DNA from: Rhodococcus sp. 06-462-5
Lineage (GTDB): Bacteria > Actinomycetota > Actinomycetes > Mycobacteriales > Mycobacteriaceae
Direction of reading: 5' to 3'
DNA length: 64,000 nt
Assembly (NCBI RefSeq): GCF_002258315.1
Contig: NZ_NOYD01000005.1
Location: 241,584 to 305,583, forward strand
How positions within the stretch are numbered: position 1 is the stretch's first letter; every line of letters begins with the position of its first letter. Shown piece after piece: positions 50,301 to 56,988 of this stretch. The position numbers and the translations under genes were made by a program. Below the pieces are notes generated by a model. It was not told the DNA's origin, did no database searches, and saw nothing but the letters and a program-made list of their open reading frames with translations.

Positions 50301-51166
50301 ACCTGAACGAGGGCATCGTCGACGGTGACGCCCGCCTTGGCTGCAGGCGAGACGATGACTTCCCGCAACTGCGATTCGGTGAGGCGGCCGACGACCACAA
50401 GGTTGTCGGACAGTCCGGACAGCAGAGCATCCTCCGATACGGCGTTCTGATAGAAGTCGGCCCGCAGACCGACCACCAGCACCGACCCGGAGTCGCTCGA
50501 AGCCGATGCCGCACGAAGAAAGTTCTCGCGCTCGCGCGCTGTCGCCAGCGTCCACAACTCCTCGGCCTGATCCAGAACGACGACCGAACTCGACTCGAGC
50601 GACCCGACTCGCTCGGGAAAGGCACGGATATCGCCGACGCCCGAGCAGATTTCCGAACCAGCGAACCTCGATGCCAGGCCTGCACGCAGCAGCGAGGACT
50701 TCCCCGAACCCGATGCACCGACGACGAAGACGATGCCTCCACCTGTCTCCAGAACCTCACGGACGCGCGCGCTCAGACGCTCGACAACGTCGTCGCGTCC
50801 GAAGAACCACTCCGCATCGGCGGTCCCGAACGCCTCCAAGCCCTTGTACGGCGGGTTGCCCTTCGCCGGGTCGACCGAGCGCCTGCCCGAGACGGACCGC
50901 ACCCTCGACACTGCGTCCCACCACCGTGCCCGCTCGTCCTCGTCGTCCACTCCGCAGGCGACGAGCACTGCAGCGAACATCTCGGCGCTGGCCTTCGTCG
51001 GTACGTGGTGACCGGAGAACCAGCCGCTGATGGTGCCGTGCAGGCCACCGGAACGCTCGACGATATCGCGGACCGTGGCATCCGCCCGAGTCCTGATGGC
51101 ACGCAACCCCGCGGCGAATTCGGTGCGATCCGAGATCGACGAGGGATCCGGGCGATCAGAGGTCAT
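47393..51166 (-). CDS. HTH-nSTAND1-WD40 repeat protein
   Basis: The 1,257-residue protein combines three parts. An N-terminal helix-turn-helix of XRE kind (about 15-90, GLHGTISGWFSGHHVP) is followed by a STAND ATPase module with PYKGLEAFGTADAEWFFGRDD, Walker A GASGSGKSSLL (150-160) and Walker B VVVLDQAEELW (195-205). A membrane helix (about 517-540) leads into more than 600 residues of WD40 beta-propeller repeats (FSPDGRxL, LWDVxDPxxP), perhaps two propellers. Such proteins are actinobacterial and cyanobacterial signal switches; ligand and output are unknown. The frame is intact. It stands inside the interrupted mycofactocin cluster and is divergent from a LuxR-type HTH gene. Confidence 0.9.
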   Translation of the reverse strand: MTSDRPDPSSISDRTEFAAGLRAIRTRADATVRDIVERSGGLHGTISGWFSGHHVPTKASAEMFAAVLVACGVDDEDERARWWDAVSRVRSVSGRRSVDPAKGNPPYKGLEAFGTADAEWFFGRDDVVERLSARVREVLETGGGIVFVVGASGSGKSSLLRAGLASRFAGSEICSGVGDIRAFPERVGSLESSSVVVLDQAEELWTLATARERENFLRAASASSDSGSVLVVGLRADFYQNAVSEDALLSGLSDNLVVVGRLTESQLREVIVSPAAKAGVTVDDALVQVLIGELGPRGSQFAHDSGALPLLSHALLTTWQVSNGRTLTVADYLATGGIGGAVGQSAEEVFSALTSEQQREARRIFMRLVNLDDDVVTRRRVDRLELFHGDDDMDVVTDVDVVIERFAAGRLLTVDEETVQVTHEALLTAWKRLREWLDDDRQWLVEHRRLTQAAELWENNDRDEGSLLPESRLVVVQESVGPVRRRDLNSIERLYLEASANRIEQQHRNDRRRRRILETLVTALAILTVLSVTLAVTAFVARSDANKRRVDAEHAEAEAVSRQIAGVASQLRNQDPGLAAYFALASYEVDRTSEARSAILDSSAIHTPVRLLGVEGGAVTSVDPAGSLVATAGSDGRVRMWSLADGHARLGEITSRDASALTFDPRGDVLAVGGFYGVELWDVSDPTAPIMLSRNDVDEVRNLSYSPDGRLLLVGTGAESLPVLDVADPARPTAVAEVAQPGSPTATEFSPDGRYLVTVGPGRAMRLWDAAQLTRSPAAPTVPLIDVPSDGSTYTAQQLAFSPDGTTLIAGTTGREVLRWAVDAGRLSPLPALTGFTSYVNDVAFSGDGTLIAAASSDNSSKVWDAASGTPQLTLPGPSEVSSLVFTPDRSSIVTASGDGITRIWPLPGPALADAGDTIFQNPIGASGTRLLVGAGTRALATTLWDVSDVEHPVASKPLVIGDGMDQTGAVALTADGTRAAAGTATGGFQLWDTTDLADPVALGTVRTATSSLTAVLVFDRTGTLLVASGQNSNDVSLWSLLDPAAPRMVSTLNAGNYPAGMALSPDASVLSIASVGGVVELWDVGDPTDPRRTAVLGGFGSSVQAVAISPDGRTLAAGSADRSIRLWDMTDSAEPQHLARVVGPSSPISSLAFDRSGTRLAAGDGGSSVWLWNVADRAAPSQYAALTAYGQRVNDAVFAADGRVLFGGGTARDVRIWRTDPDEVRTHLCESGGSVVTEAEWAQYLPGVPYRGLCET

Positions 51167-51388
51167 GGGCGAGAACTATAGAGCCGGGAGATCATGAGCC
51201 GATGCACTCGAACACCCCACTGAGCAGCAGAAACTGCAAATTGCTGCGTTTGAATGACGCACACGTCGAGCCCGGATCCGTCCGTATTGACCTTGTATGG
51301 ACTTCCGTGCACAGCTGGATCCGCGGTGAGTTTCCTTCCACGATGGACGCAGCGGTCGGGGTAGGTGGATTCACGAGGGGGAATTTTC

Positions 51389-51715
51389 GTGCGCGAGCAG
51401 ACGTCGGCATCGGCGGTACATCACTCGTTCCGGAGGCCGAGGCAGTCGGCACCCGGGGCACTCCCAACACCGACCGAAGCTCACCGCGCCAAGCCTGCGC
51501 TGAGCGCTCGCGAGATCGAGGTCATGATCGCCTGGTTCGCCTCCGACTCGAAAACGGACGCAGCTCGGTCCGTCTACATTTCGGTGGGCACGATCAACAC
51601 GCACATCACCCGTGTCCGACAGAAGTACGCGGCAGTGGGCCGCAACGCGCCGACGAAGGCGGCCCTGTTCGCCCGCGCACTGCAGGACGGTCACACTCAC
51701 CTGTCCGATTGGTGA
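51389..51715 (+). CDS. Short LuxR-type helix-turn-helix protein
   Basis: The 108-residue product is almost only a LuxR/GerE DNA-binding domain: LSAREIEVMIAWFASDSKTDAARSVYISV in part, then GTINTHITRVRQKYAAVGR. The DNA-recognition helix is recognisable although TVNTHL is replaced by TINTHI. No receiver or ligand domain precedes it. GTG 51389 has AGGGGG seven bases upstream; an in-frame GTG at 51365 is an alternative. It is divergent from the nSTAND-WD40 gene and convergent with the second mftD, 42 bases away. Confidence 0.8.
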   Translation: MREQTSASAVHHSFRRPRQSAPGALPTPTEAHRAKPALSAREIEVMIAWFASDSKTDAARSVYISVGTINTHITRVRQKYAAVGRNAPTKAALFARALQDGHTHLSDW

Positions 51716-51757
51716 CCATCGGTTCGACTACCCCTCGCGGGATGGCCGGGCGCGAAA

Positions 51758-52981
51758 TCAGCTCCTCGGATATGAGTTTCCTACTCCGATCGGCGTCGGG
51801 TTTACCGGACCGGGGAGTCGATCGGCGCAAGCGAAGTCGGGCGGTACGACGACATCGGATGGTCCGAGCGTGCGAACCGATGCATGCCCGAGTCCGAGTA
51901 CAGCGGAATCCAGTCCGCCGCGCAGGATATCGAGGACGTTCTCCACCCCTGCCTGACCGTTCGCCGCCAACCCCCATAGATACGCCCGCCCGATCAGCAC
52001 TGCCCGCGCACCGAGCGCGAGTGCTTTCGCCACATCGCTTCCCCGCCGGATACCACCGTCGAGGGTGATCTCGACCTGATCGCCTACCGCCTCGGCGATC
52101 GACGGCAGCACCCGAATCGACGCCGGAGAGCCGTCGAGATTGTTGCCCCCGTGATTGGACACCGACATCGCCGTGACACCTGCATCGACAGCCCGCACCG
52201 CGTCGTCGACCCGCGAGATGCCCTTGAGCATGAACGGTCCACCCCACTGCTCACGTAGCCAGGCGATGTCCTCCCACGTGGGCAGCGGGGTGGACTTCCA
52301 CTCGCGATATGCGGCAAAGAACGTCGGCGCAGGCTTTCCTGGCGGAGCAAGATTCGGTGCCGTCAAATCCGGGAACGTACCCGTCCGCGCCCACCGCGCA
52401 AGCCATCGCGGACGCGCCAGTGCTTCCGGTGCCAACCGCATCATCGCCGCCATATCGAGCCGTTCGGGAATCACCGGACTCCCCCAGTCGCGGCCCTCGG
52501 AGAACGACCAGTCCATCGTGACGATCAACCCGACGGCACCCGCACTGCGTGCGCGCTCGACCATGTGTCCCAACAACTCCCGCGAACCCACCCAGTGCAG
52601 CTGAAAAAACGTCCGCGGGTTCGCCGCGACGACCTCCTCGATAGGTTTGCTCGCGAACAACGACAACCCCATCGCCACACCGCGTGCCGCTGCCGCCCTC
52701 GCGACGGCAACCTCACCATCGGGATGCACCGCCTGCACACCCGTCGGCGAGATCATCACCGGAAACGACAGCGGCTGCCCCATCAGCGTCGTCGACAACT
52801 CCCGCTCGTTCGACAGACCCACCACGTGCGGGGCGAACCCGAGTTCAGCGAACGCAGCCGTATTGTCCGAGGCAGTGATTCCGCGTTCCGATCCCGCCAC
52901 CAACGCCGCATACACCGACCTCGGCAGACGCCTCTTCGCGCGCCGCTCCGCCTCGGCAACAGTCTCGAACCAGTCGGTCAC
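51758..52981 (-). CDS. Second MftD-like FMN-dependent dehydrogenase
   Basis: The 407-residue paralogue of the upstream MftD begins TDWFETVAEAERRAKRRLP and keeps FAPHVVGLSNERELSTTLMG, ISPTGVQAVHPDGEVAVA, the catalytic SNHGGNNLDG and FMN-phosphate DGGIRRGSDV. It differs in having a C-terminal extension of about 18 residues beyond the usual end and substitutions such as LHWVGSRELLG. It starts with GTG overlapping the mftD stop (GTGA), so it is translationally coupled. It may have a specialised role in mycofactocin maturation, act on a related molecule, or be redundant. Confidence 0.85.
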   Translation of the reverse strand: MTDWFETVAEAERRAKRRLPRSVYAALVAGSERGITASDNTAAFAELGFAPHVVGLSNERELSTTLMGQPLSFPVMISPTGVQAVHPDGEVAVARAAAARGVAMGLSLFASKPIEEVVAANPRTFFQLHWVGSRELLGHMVERARSAGAVGLIVTMDWSFSEGRDWGSPVIPERLDMAAMMRLAPEALARPRWLARWARTGTFPDLTAPNLAPPGKPAPTFFAAYREWKSTPLPTWEDIAWLREQWGGPFMLKGISRVDDAVRAVDAGVTAMSVSNHGGNNLDGSPASIRVLPSIAEAVGDQVEITLDGGIRRGSDVAKALALGARAVLIGRAYLWGLAANGQAGVENVLDILRGGLDSAVLGLGHASVRTLGPSDVVVPPDFACADRLPGPVNPTPIGVGNSYPRS

Positions 52982-54156
52982 ACACCCAGCCTGCGATCGA
53001 AACCGGCCGGCATCACCACATCCGACGGCGACAGATCGTGCACCGAGTTGTGCCCGAGCCCCAGGACAGCGGAATCGACTCCGCCGCGCAGGATATCGAG
53101 CACGTTCTCCACACCGGCCTGACCGCCCGCCGACAGACCCCACAGGTATGCCCGGCCGATCAGCACGGCTCGAGCACCGAGAGCCAGTGCCTTCACCACA
53201 TCGCTGCCGCGCCGGATACCGCCGTCGAGGGTGATCTCGATCTGATCACCGACGGCCTCGGCGATAGCAGGAAGAGCCCGGATCGGAGCCGGGGTGCCGT
53301 CGAGATTGTTGCCGCCGTGGTTGGACACCGAGATCGCCGTGCACCCGGCGTCGACAGCCTTCTTCGCGTCGTCGACGCGCATCACGCCCTTGAGCATGAA
53401 CGGCCCACCCCAGTGCCCACGCAGCCACGCCACGTCCTCCCACGTCGGCAGCGGAGTGCCCATCCATTCGCCGTATGCACCGAAGAACGTCGGGGCCGGA
53501 CCACCCGTGGGCGGGGTCAGGTTCGGGGTCGTCAGGTCTGGGATCTTGCCGGTCTTGGCGAACTCCCACAACCACTTCGGGCGGGTGATGCCTTCCGGGG
53601 CGAACTGGACCATCGCTTTGAGGTCCATCTTCTCCGGGATCGACGGGCTTCCCCAGTCGCGGCCGTTGGAGAACGACCAGTCCAACGTCATGATCAGTCC
53701 GACCGCCCCGGCTGCGCGGGCCCGCTCCATCCGTTGCAGCAGTACCTCGCGCGATCCGACCCAGTACATCTGGAAGAACGTCTGCGGGTTCGCCGCCGCG
53801 ACCTCCTCGACGGACTTGCTCGCGAACGAGGACAAACCGATCGGAATCCCCCGCGCCGCAGCGGCTCTCGCGACAGCGACCTCACCGTCGGGATGCACCG
53901 CCTGCACGCCCGTCGGCGAGATCATCACCGGGAACGACAGCGTTTGCCCCATCACCGTCGTCGACAGATCACGCTTGTCCGACAGCCCGGCCACATGCGG
54001 GGCGAAGCCGAGTTCACCGAACGCCGCCATGTTGTCATCGACCGTCAGTCCGCGCTCCGAGCCTGCCACCAGGGCGGCGTACACGGACTTCGGTAGACGC
54101 TTCTTCGCACGCCGTTGCGCTTCGGCAACGGTCTCGAACCACGCACTCTTCGCCAT
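52978..54156 (-). CDS. mftD: Pre-mycofactocin synthase, FMN-dependent
   Basis: The 392-residue product matches MftD, a lactate-dehydrogenase-like flavoenzyme that oxidatively deaminates the Val-Tyr-derived lactam to the redox-active pre-mycofactocin. Visible are WFETVAEAQRRAKKRLPKSVYAAL, VMISPTGVQAVHPDGE, DWSFSNGRDWGSP, PFMLKGVMRVDDAKKAVDAG, SNHGGNNLDG and LDGGIRRGSDVVKALALGARAV. A GTG at 54159 (TAGTG overlap with the mftC stop) and ATG 54156 are both possible starts; AGGAAG precedes them. Confidence 0.95.
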   Translation of the reverse strand: MAKSAWFETVAEAQRRAKKRLPKSVYAALVAGSERGLTVDDNMAAFGELGFAPHVAGLSDKRDLSTTVMGQTLSFPVMISPTGVQAVHPDGEVAVARAAAARGIPIGLSSFASKSVEEVAAANPQTFFQMYWVGSREVLLQRMERARAAGAVGLIMTLDWSFSNGRDWGSPSIPEKMDLKAMVQFAPEGITRPKWLWEFAKTGKIPDLTTPNLTPPTGGPAPTFFGAYGEWMGTPLPTWEDVAWLRGHWGGPFMLKGVMRVDDAKKAVDAGCTAISVSNHGGNNLDGTPAPIRALPAIAEAVGDQIEITLDGGIRRGSDVVKALALGARAVLIGRAYLWGLSAGGQAGVENVLDILRGGVDSAVLGLGHNSVHDLSPSDVVMPAGFDRRLGV

Positions 54157-54158
54157 CA

Positions 54159-55409
54159 CTACGCTTCCTGTTCCATTCCTGCGAGCGGGTTCTCGTCGCA
54201 GATCTTGGTCGGTGGACGCATCATCAACGTGAGCGGCACCGACTTTCGTGGGGTTTTGCGTTGCCCGGTCCGGGAATGGTCGACACTGGACTTGGGGATC
54301 TCCCCCGCCGCTGCCAACGCCATTTCACCGTTCCCGATGACGCATTCGGGGTCCGGTCCGTCCATGGGCAGGCCGGTGAAGAATTTCGCTGCCATGCACC
54401 CACCGCGGCACGCGTCGAAGTGGGCGCACTTGGTGCACGCGCCCGAGGTCTGCGGCGAGCGCAGATCCTGGAACAATTCCGATGTCTGCCATACGGATTG
54501 GAACCCGCCCATGCCCGCCGACGTTTCCGAAGCAACAGTCGCGTCACGGACGATGTTGCCGGCGAGGAAGTTCTCGTGAATGGCGAACGGGCAGGCATAG
54601 ACGTCGCCGATCGGATCGATCAGGCACACCACTCGTCCGGCACCGCAGAGGTTGAGCCCGGGCAGAGCGTCACCGAATGCCGAGAGGTGGAAGAACGAAT
54701 CGCCGGTCAACACGCCTTCACCGTTGGCGACGAGCCAGTTGTAGAGCTCACGCTGCTGACCGGCCGTCGGGTGCAGATCGTCCCAGACATCGGCGCCGCG
54801 ACCCGACGGCCGTAGCCGTGTGATACGCAGTGTCGCAGCGTATTTGTCGGCGAGAGCCTTGAAATCGTCGAGCTGGCTGACGTTGTGCCGGGTGACGACC
54901 ACCGAGATCTTCGCGTCCCGGAAGCCGGCCTCCTTCAGATTCTCCAACGCTCGGCAGGCCATGTCGAACGAACCCGGTCCGCGGACCGCGTCGTTGACCT
55001 CGGCGGTTGCGCCGTCGATGGAGATCTGGACATCGACGTAGTCCGACGCGGCCAGACGCGCGGCCACCTTATTGTCGATCTTGACCCCGTTGGTCGAGAA
55101 CTTCACCCCCACCTGATGCGCCGTCGCATAATCGACCAGCTCCCAGAAGTCCGACCGCACCGTCGGCTCCCCACCACCGATATTGACGTAGAACACCTGC
55201 ATCTTCTGCAACTCGTCGATCATCGACTTGCACTGCTCGGTGCTCAGTTCGCGAGGGTCACGGCGACCCGACGAGCTCAGACAGTGCACACACGACAAAT
55301 TGCAGGCGTAGGTCAGCTCCCACGTCAAACAGATGGGCGCGTCGAGTCCGAGTTCGAACTGGTCGACCAGTTTGCCTACCGGAGCGGGTCTTTCGAGGGT
55401 GGAGGTCAT
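54159..55409 (-). CDS. mftC: Mycofactocin radical SAM maturase
   Basis: The 416-residue radical SAM/SPASM enzyme has the cluster motif CNLSCVHC (C36, C40, C43), GGGEPT for SAM binding and a cysteine-rich C-terminus (CGAGRVVC, ACPFAIHENFLAG, CTKCAHFDACRGGC) for two auxiliary clusters. MftC decarboxylates and cross-links the C-terminal Val-Tyr of MftA. The start is ATG 55409, 34 bases after mftB. It carries a C-terminal tail of some 40 residues after the SPASM domain, rich in Pro, Lys and Arg, longer than I expect for the family. Confidence 0.97.
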   Translation of the reverse strand: MTSTLERPAPVGKLVDQFELGLDAPICLTWELTYACNLSCVHCLSSSGRRDPRELSTEQCKSMIDELQKMQVFYVNIGGGEPTVRSDFWELVDYATAHQVGVKFSTNGVKIDNKVAARLAASDYVDVQISIDGATAEVNDAVRGPGSFDMACRALENLKEAGFRDAKISVVVTRHNVSQLDDFKALADKYAATLRITRLRPSGRGADVWDDLHPTAGQQRELYNWLVANGEGVLTGDSFFHLSAFGDALPGLNLCGAGRVVCLIDPIGDVYACPFAIHENFLAGNIVRDATVASETSAGMGGFQSVWQTSELFQDLRSPQTSGACTKCAHFDACRGGCMAAKFFTGLPMDGPDPECVIGNGEMALAAAGEIPKSSVDHSRTGQRKTPRKSVPLTLMMRPPTKICDENPLAGMEQEA

Positions 55410-55443
55410 GGGCGGAAGTCCTCTTCTGCTAATGGGTGTGGCT

Positions 55444-55728
55444 TTACGGGCGGGTGATCATGCTCGAGTCGGCCAACGTTGCGAGTGCTTTCACGTATGG
55501 GGCCGACTGCGACTCGGTGATCCCTGCGGCCGCGATCGCCGAACGCATGTCCGAGTGTTCCGGCAGCGATTCGATGATCGCCACGATCGTGCGGTTCTTC
55601 AGAAAGGAGAGCTTGCGTGTTCCGAAGTGGTAGAGCAGCGCCCCGAACGATTCGGGGCGCAGCGCCACCTGTGGGTGAAGTGCCCACGGCGCATCGAGAT
55701 CGAGTGCGTCCTGCACTGCAGTGGTCAT
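55444..55728 (-). CDS. mftB: Mycofactocin peptide chaperone
   Basis: The 94-residue product is the PqqD-like RiPP recognition element that binds MftA and presents it to MftC. It shows APWALHPQVALRPESFGALLYHFGTRKLSFLKN, the typical beta-strand portion, and a helical C-terminus. ATG 55728 is two bases from the mftA stop. A longer open frame reaches 55905, but that part overlaps mftA in another frame. Confidence 0.94.
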   Translation of the reverse strand: MTTAVQDALDLDAPWALHPQVALRPESFGALLYHFGTRKLSFLKNRTIVAIIESLPEHSDMRSAIAAAGITESQSAPYVKALATLADSSMITRP

Positions 55729-55730
55729 GA

Positions 55731-55844
55731 TCAGTACACGCCGCACATGCCGTCGATCGACACTTCCTCTACCAACGACTCTTCGATCAAGTCGGATTCG
55801 ACGACAGCCGTACCGACCACAGCGTTCTCGTTCTTCTTCGACAT
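55731..55844 (-). CDS. mftA: Mycofactocin precursor peptide
   Basis: The 37-residue peptide begins MSKKNENAVV and ends IDGMCGVY, the invariant MftA terminus whose last two residues, Val-Tyr, become the cofactor. The middle is acidic (ESDLIEESLVEEV), the part recognised by MftB. GGAGG stands seven bases before ATG 55844. It heads the mftA-B-C-D-D2 transcript. Confidence 0.97.
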   Translation of the reverse strand: MSKKNENAVVGTAVVESDLIEESLVEEVSIDGMCGVY

Positions 55845-55872
55845 CTGAAACCTCCTGCGAAATATGCTCGGT

Positions 55873-55891
55873 CACAATCCGATTGGTTGTG
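55873..55891. promoter_or_regulatory. Inverted repeat in the mftA/mftM divergent promoter region
   Basis: CACAA (55873-55877) and TTGTG (55887-55891) flank a core in which CAATC and GATTG also pair. It lies about 30 bases before the mftA start, and the gap between mftA and the methyltransferase gene (55845-56123) is the only non-coding DNA there. The size and symmetry suit a dimeric TetR-like repressor such as MftR, but no mftR gene is present in the window. Confidence 0.45.
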
Positions 55892-56123
55892 TCTCGGATC
55901 ATCACGCTAGCGGCCGACCACGACTCGGAACCGGCGTGACGGGAGGAACTGGTCTGCCGTCGCGATCAACCGTCCATATGGGTAGGTGTCGTCCCGTCCG
56001 GCATGCGGGGTCCACAACGTCCGAGCGGCCCGACCTGCGCGGGAGCGGCCGATTCGTCGACCGATGTGTGGAACGCTCGACCTCACCGAAGGGGCGGCCA
56101 CTCCCGGCGTCCGACGAACAGAA

Positions 56124-56960
56124 ATGACTTCGATGACCGAACTGGATGCACTCGCACCGAGCCCCGATGGAGTCTGGGCGCACGAGAACGTTGTGGTCCG
56201 CCATCTCCACGGACTCGAGTTCGACGCGGTCCGAACCGGATCGACCGTGCAGGTGTGCCATGGCCTGACGTCGGCCGAGATCGGTGAGCGCCTGGTTCCG
56301 ATCGTGACCGCACAGGCACGTCATGTGGGTCTTTCACAGCGGGAATTCGAGTTGGTGTTGGTCGGGATCGTCCGCACCACCGTCGCCGATCCGGTCGACG
56401 CATGGGCGACCTATTACCGAAATTCACTGGACGAGCTGCTCTCGGGCACCGCCGATTTCGCTCCCGTCCACGAACACGCGGAAAACCTGATCGTCGGATC
56501 GGTGCTCGATATGGGGTCGTGTTTCGGCTTCTTCCCGCTCCGACTGGCGATGAAGGGGCACTCGGTGACTGCGACGGACCTCTCCGCCGGCACCATGCGG
56601 TTGCTCGCCGTCGTGGCCCCGCATCTCGGGATCACACTCGACACCGTGGTGTGCGACGCGGCAGATGTTCCCGTTGCCGACAGCAGCGTCGACACGGTGA
56701 CTGCACTGCATCTCCTCGAACACGTCGACGCCGAGACCGGCTCCCGCATAGTGGAAGAAGCACTACGCATCGCGCGCACTCGTGTCGTGGTTGCCGTGCC
56801 CTTCGAGGCCGAGACCACCGCCTGCCACGGACACGTCCGCACGTTCGACGAATCGTCGTTGGTGGACTTGGGGCGGTCGACGGGTTCGATGTTCGAGACC
56901 TCGGAGCATCACGGCGGGTGGCTCGTGATCGACAAGACCTGGGCACACCAATTCACCTGA
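56124..56960 (+). CDS. mftM: SAM-dependent methyltransferase, probable mycofactocin oligosaccharide methyltransferase
   Basis: The 278-residue product has a class-I methyltransferase domain in its second half (VLDMGSCFGFFPLRLAMKGHSVTATDLS, VVCDAADVPVADSSVDTVTALHLLEHV) after a characteristic 120-residue N-terminal region starting with HENVVVRHLHGLEFD. Its divergent position next to mftA and the N-terminal region fit MftM, the enzyme that methylates the mycofactocin glucose chain. ATG 56124 is preferred; ATG 56133 is nine bases on. The assignment by context is strong but not proved by sequence alone. Confidence 0.8.
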   Translation: MTSMTELDALAPSPDGVWAHENVVVRHLHGLEFDAVRTGSTVQVCHGLTSAEIGERLVPIVTAQARHVGLSQREFELVLVGIVRTTVADPVDAWATYYRNSLDELLSGTADFAPVHEHAENLIVGSVLDMGSCFGFFPLRLAMKGHSVTATDLSAGTMRLLAVVAPHLGITLDTVVCDAADVPVADSSVDTVTALHLLEHVDAETGSRIVEEALRIARTRVVVAVPFEAETTACHGHVRTFDESSLVDLGRSTGSMFETSEHHGGWLVIDKTWAHQFT

Positions 56961-56988
56961 ACAGGTTTCGCGTCCGGGGCGTAACTCC

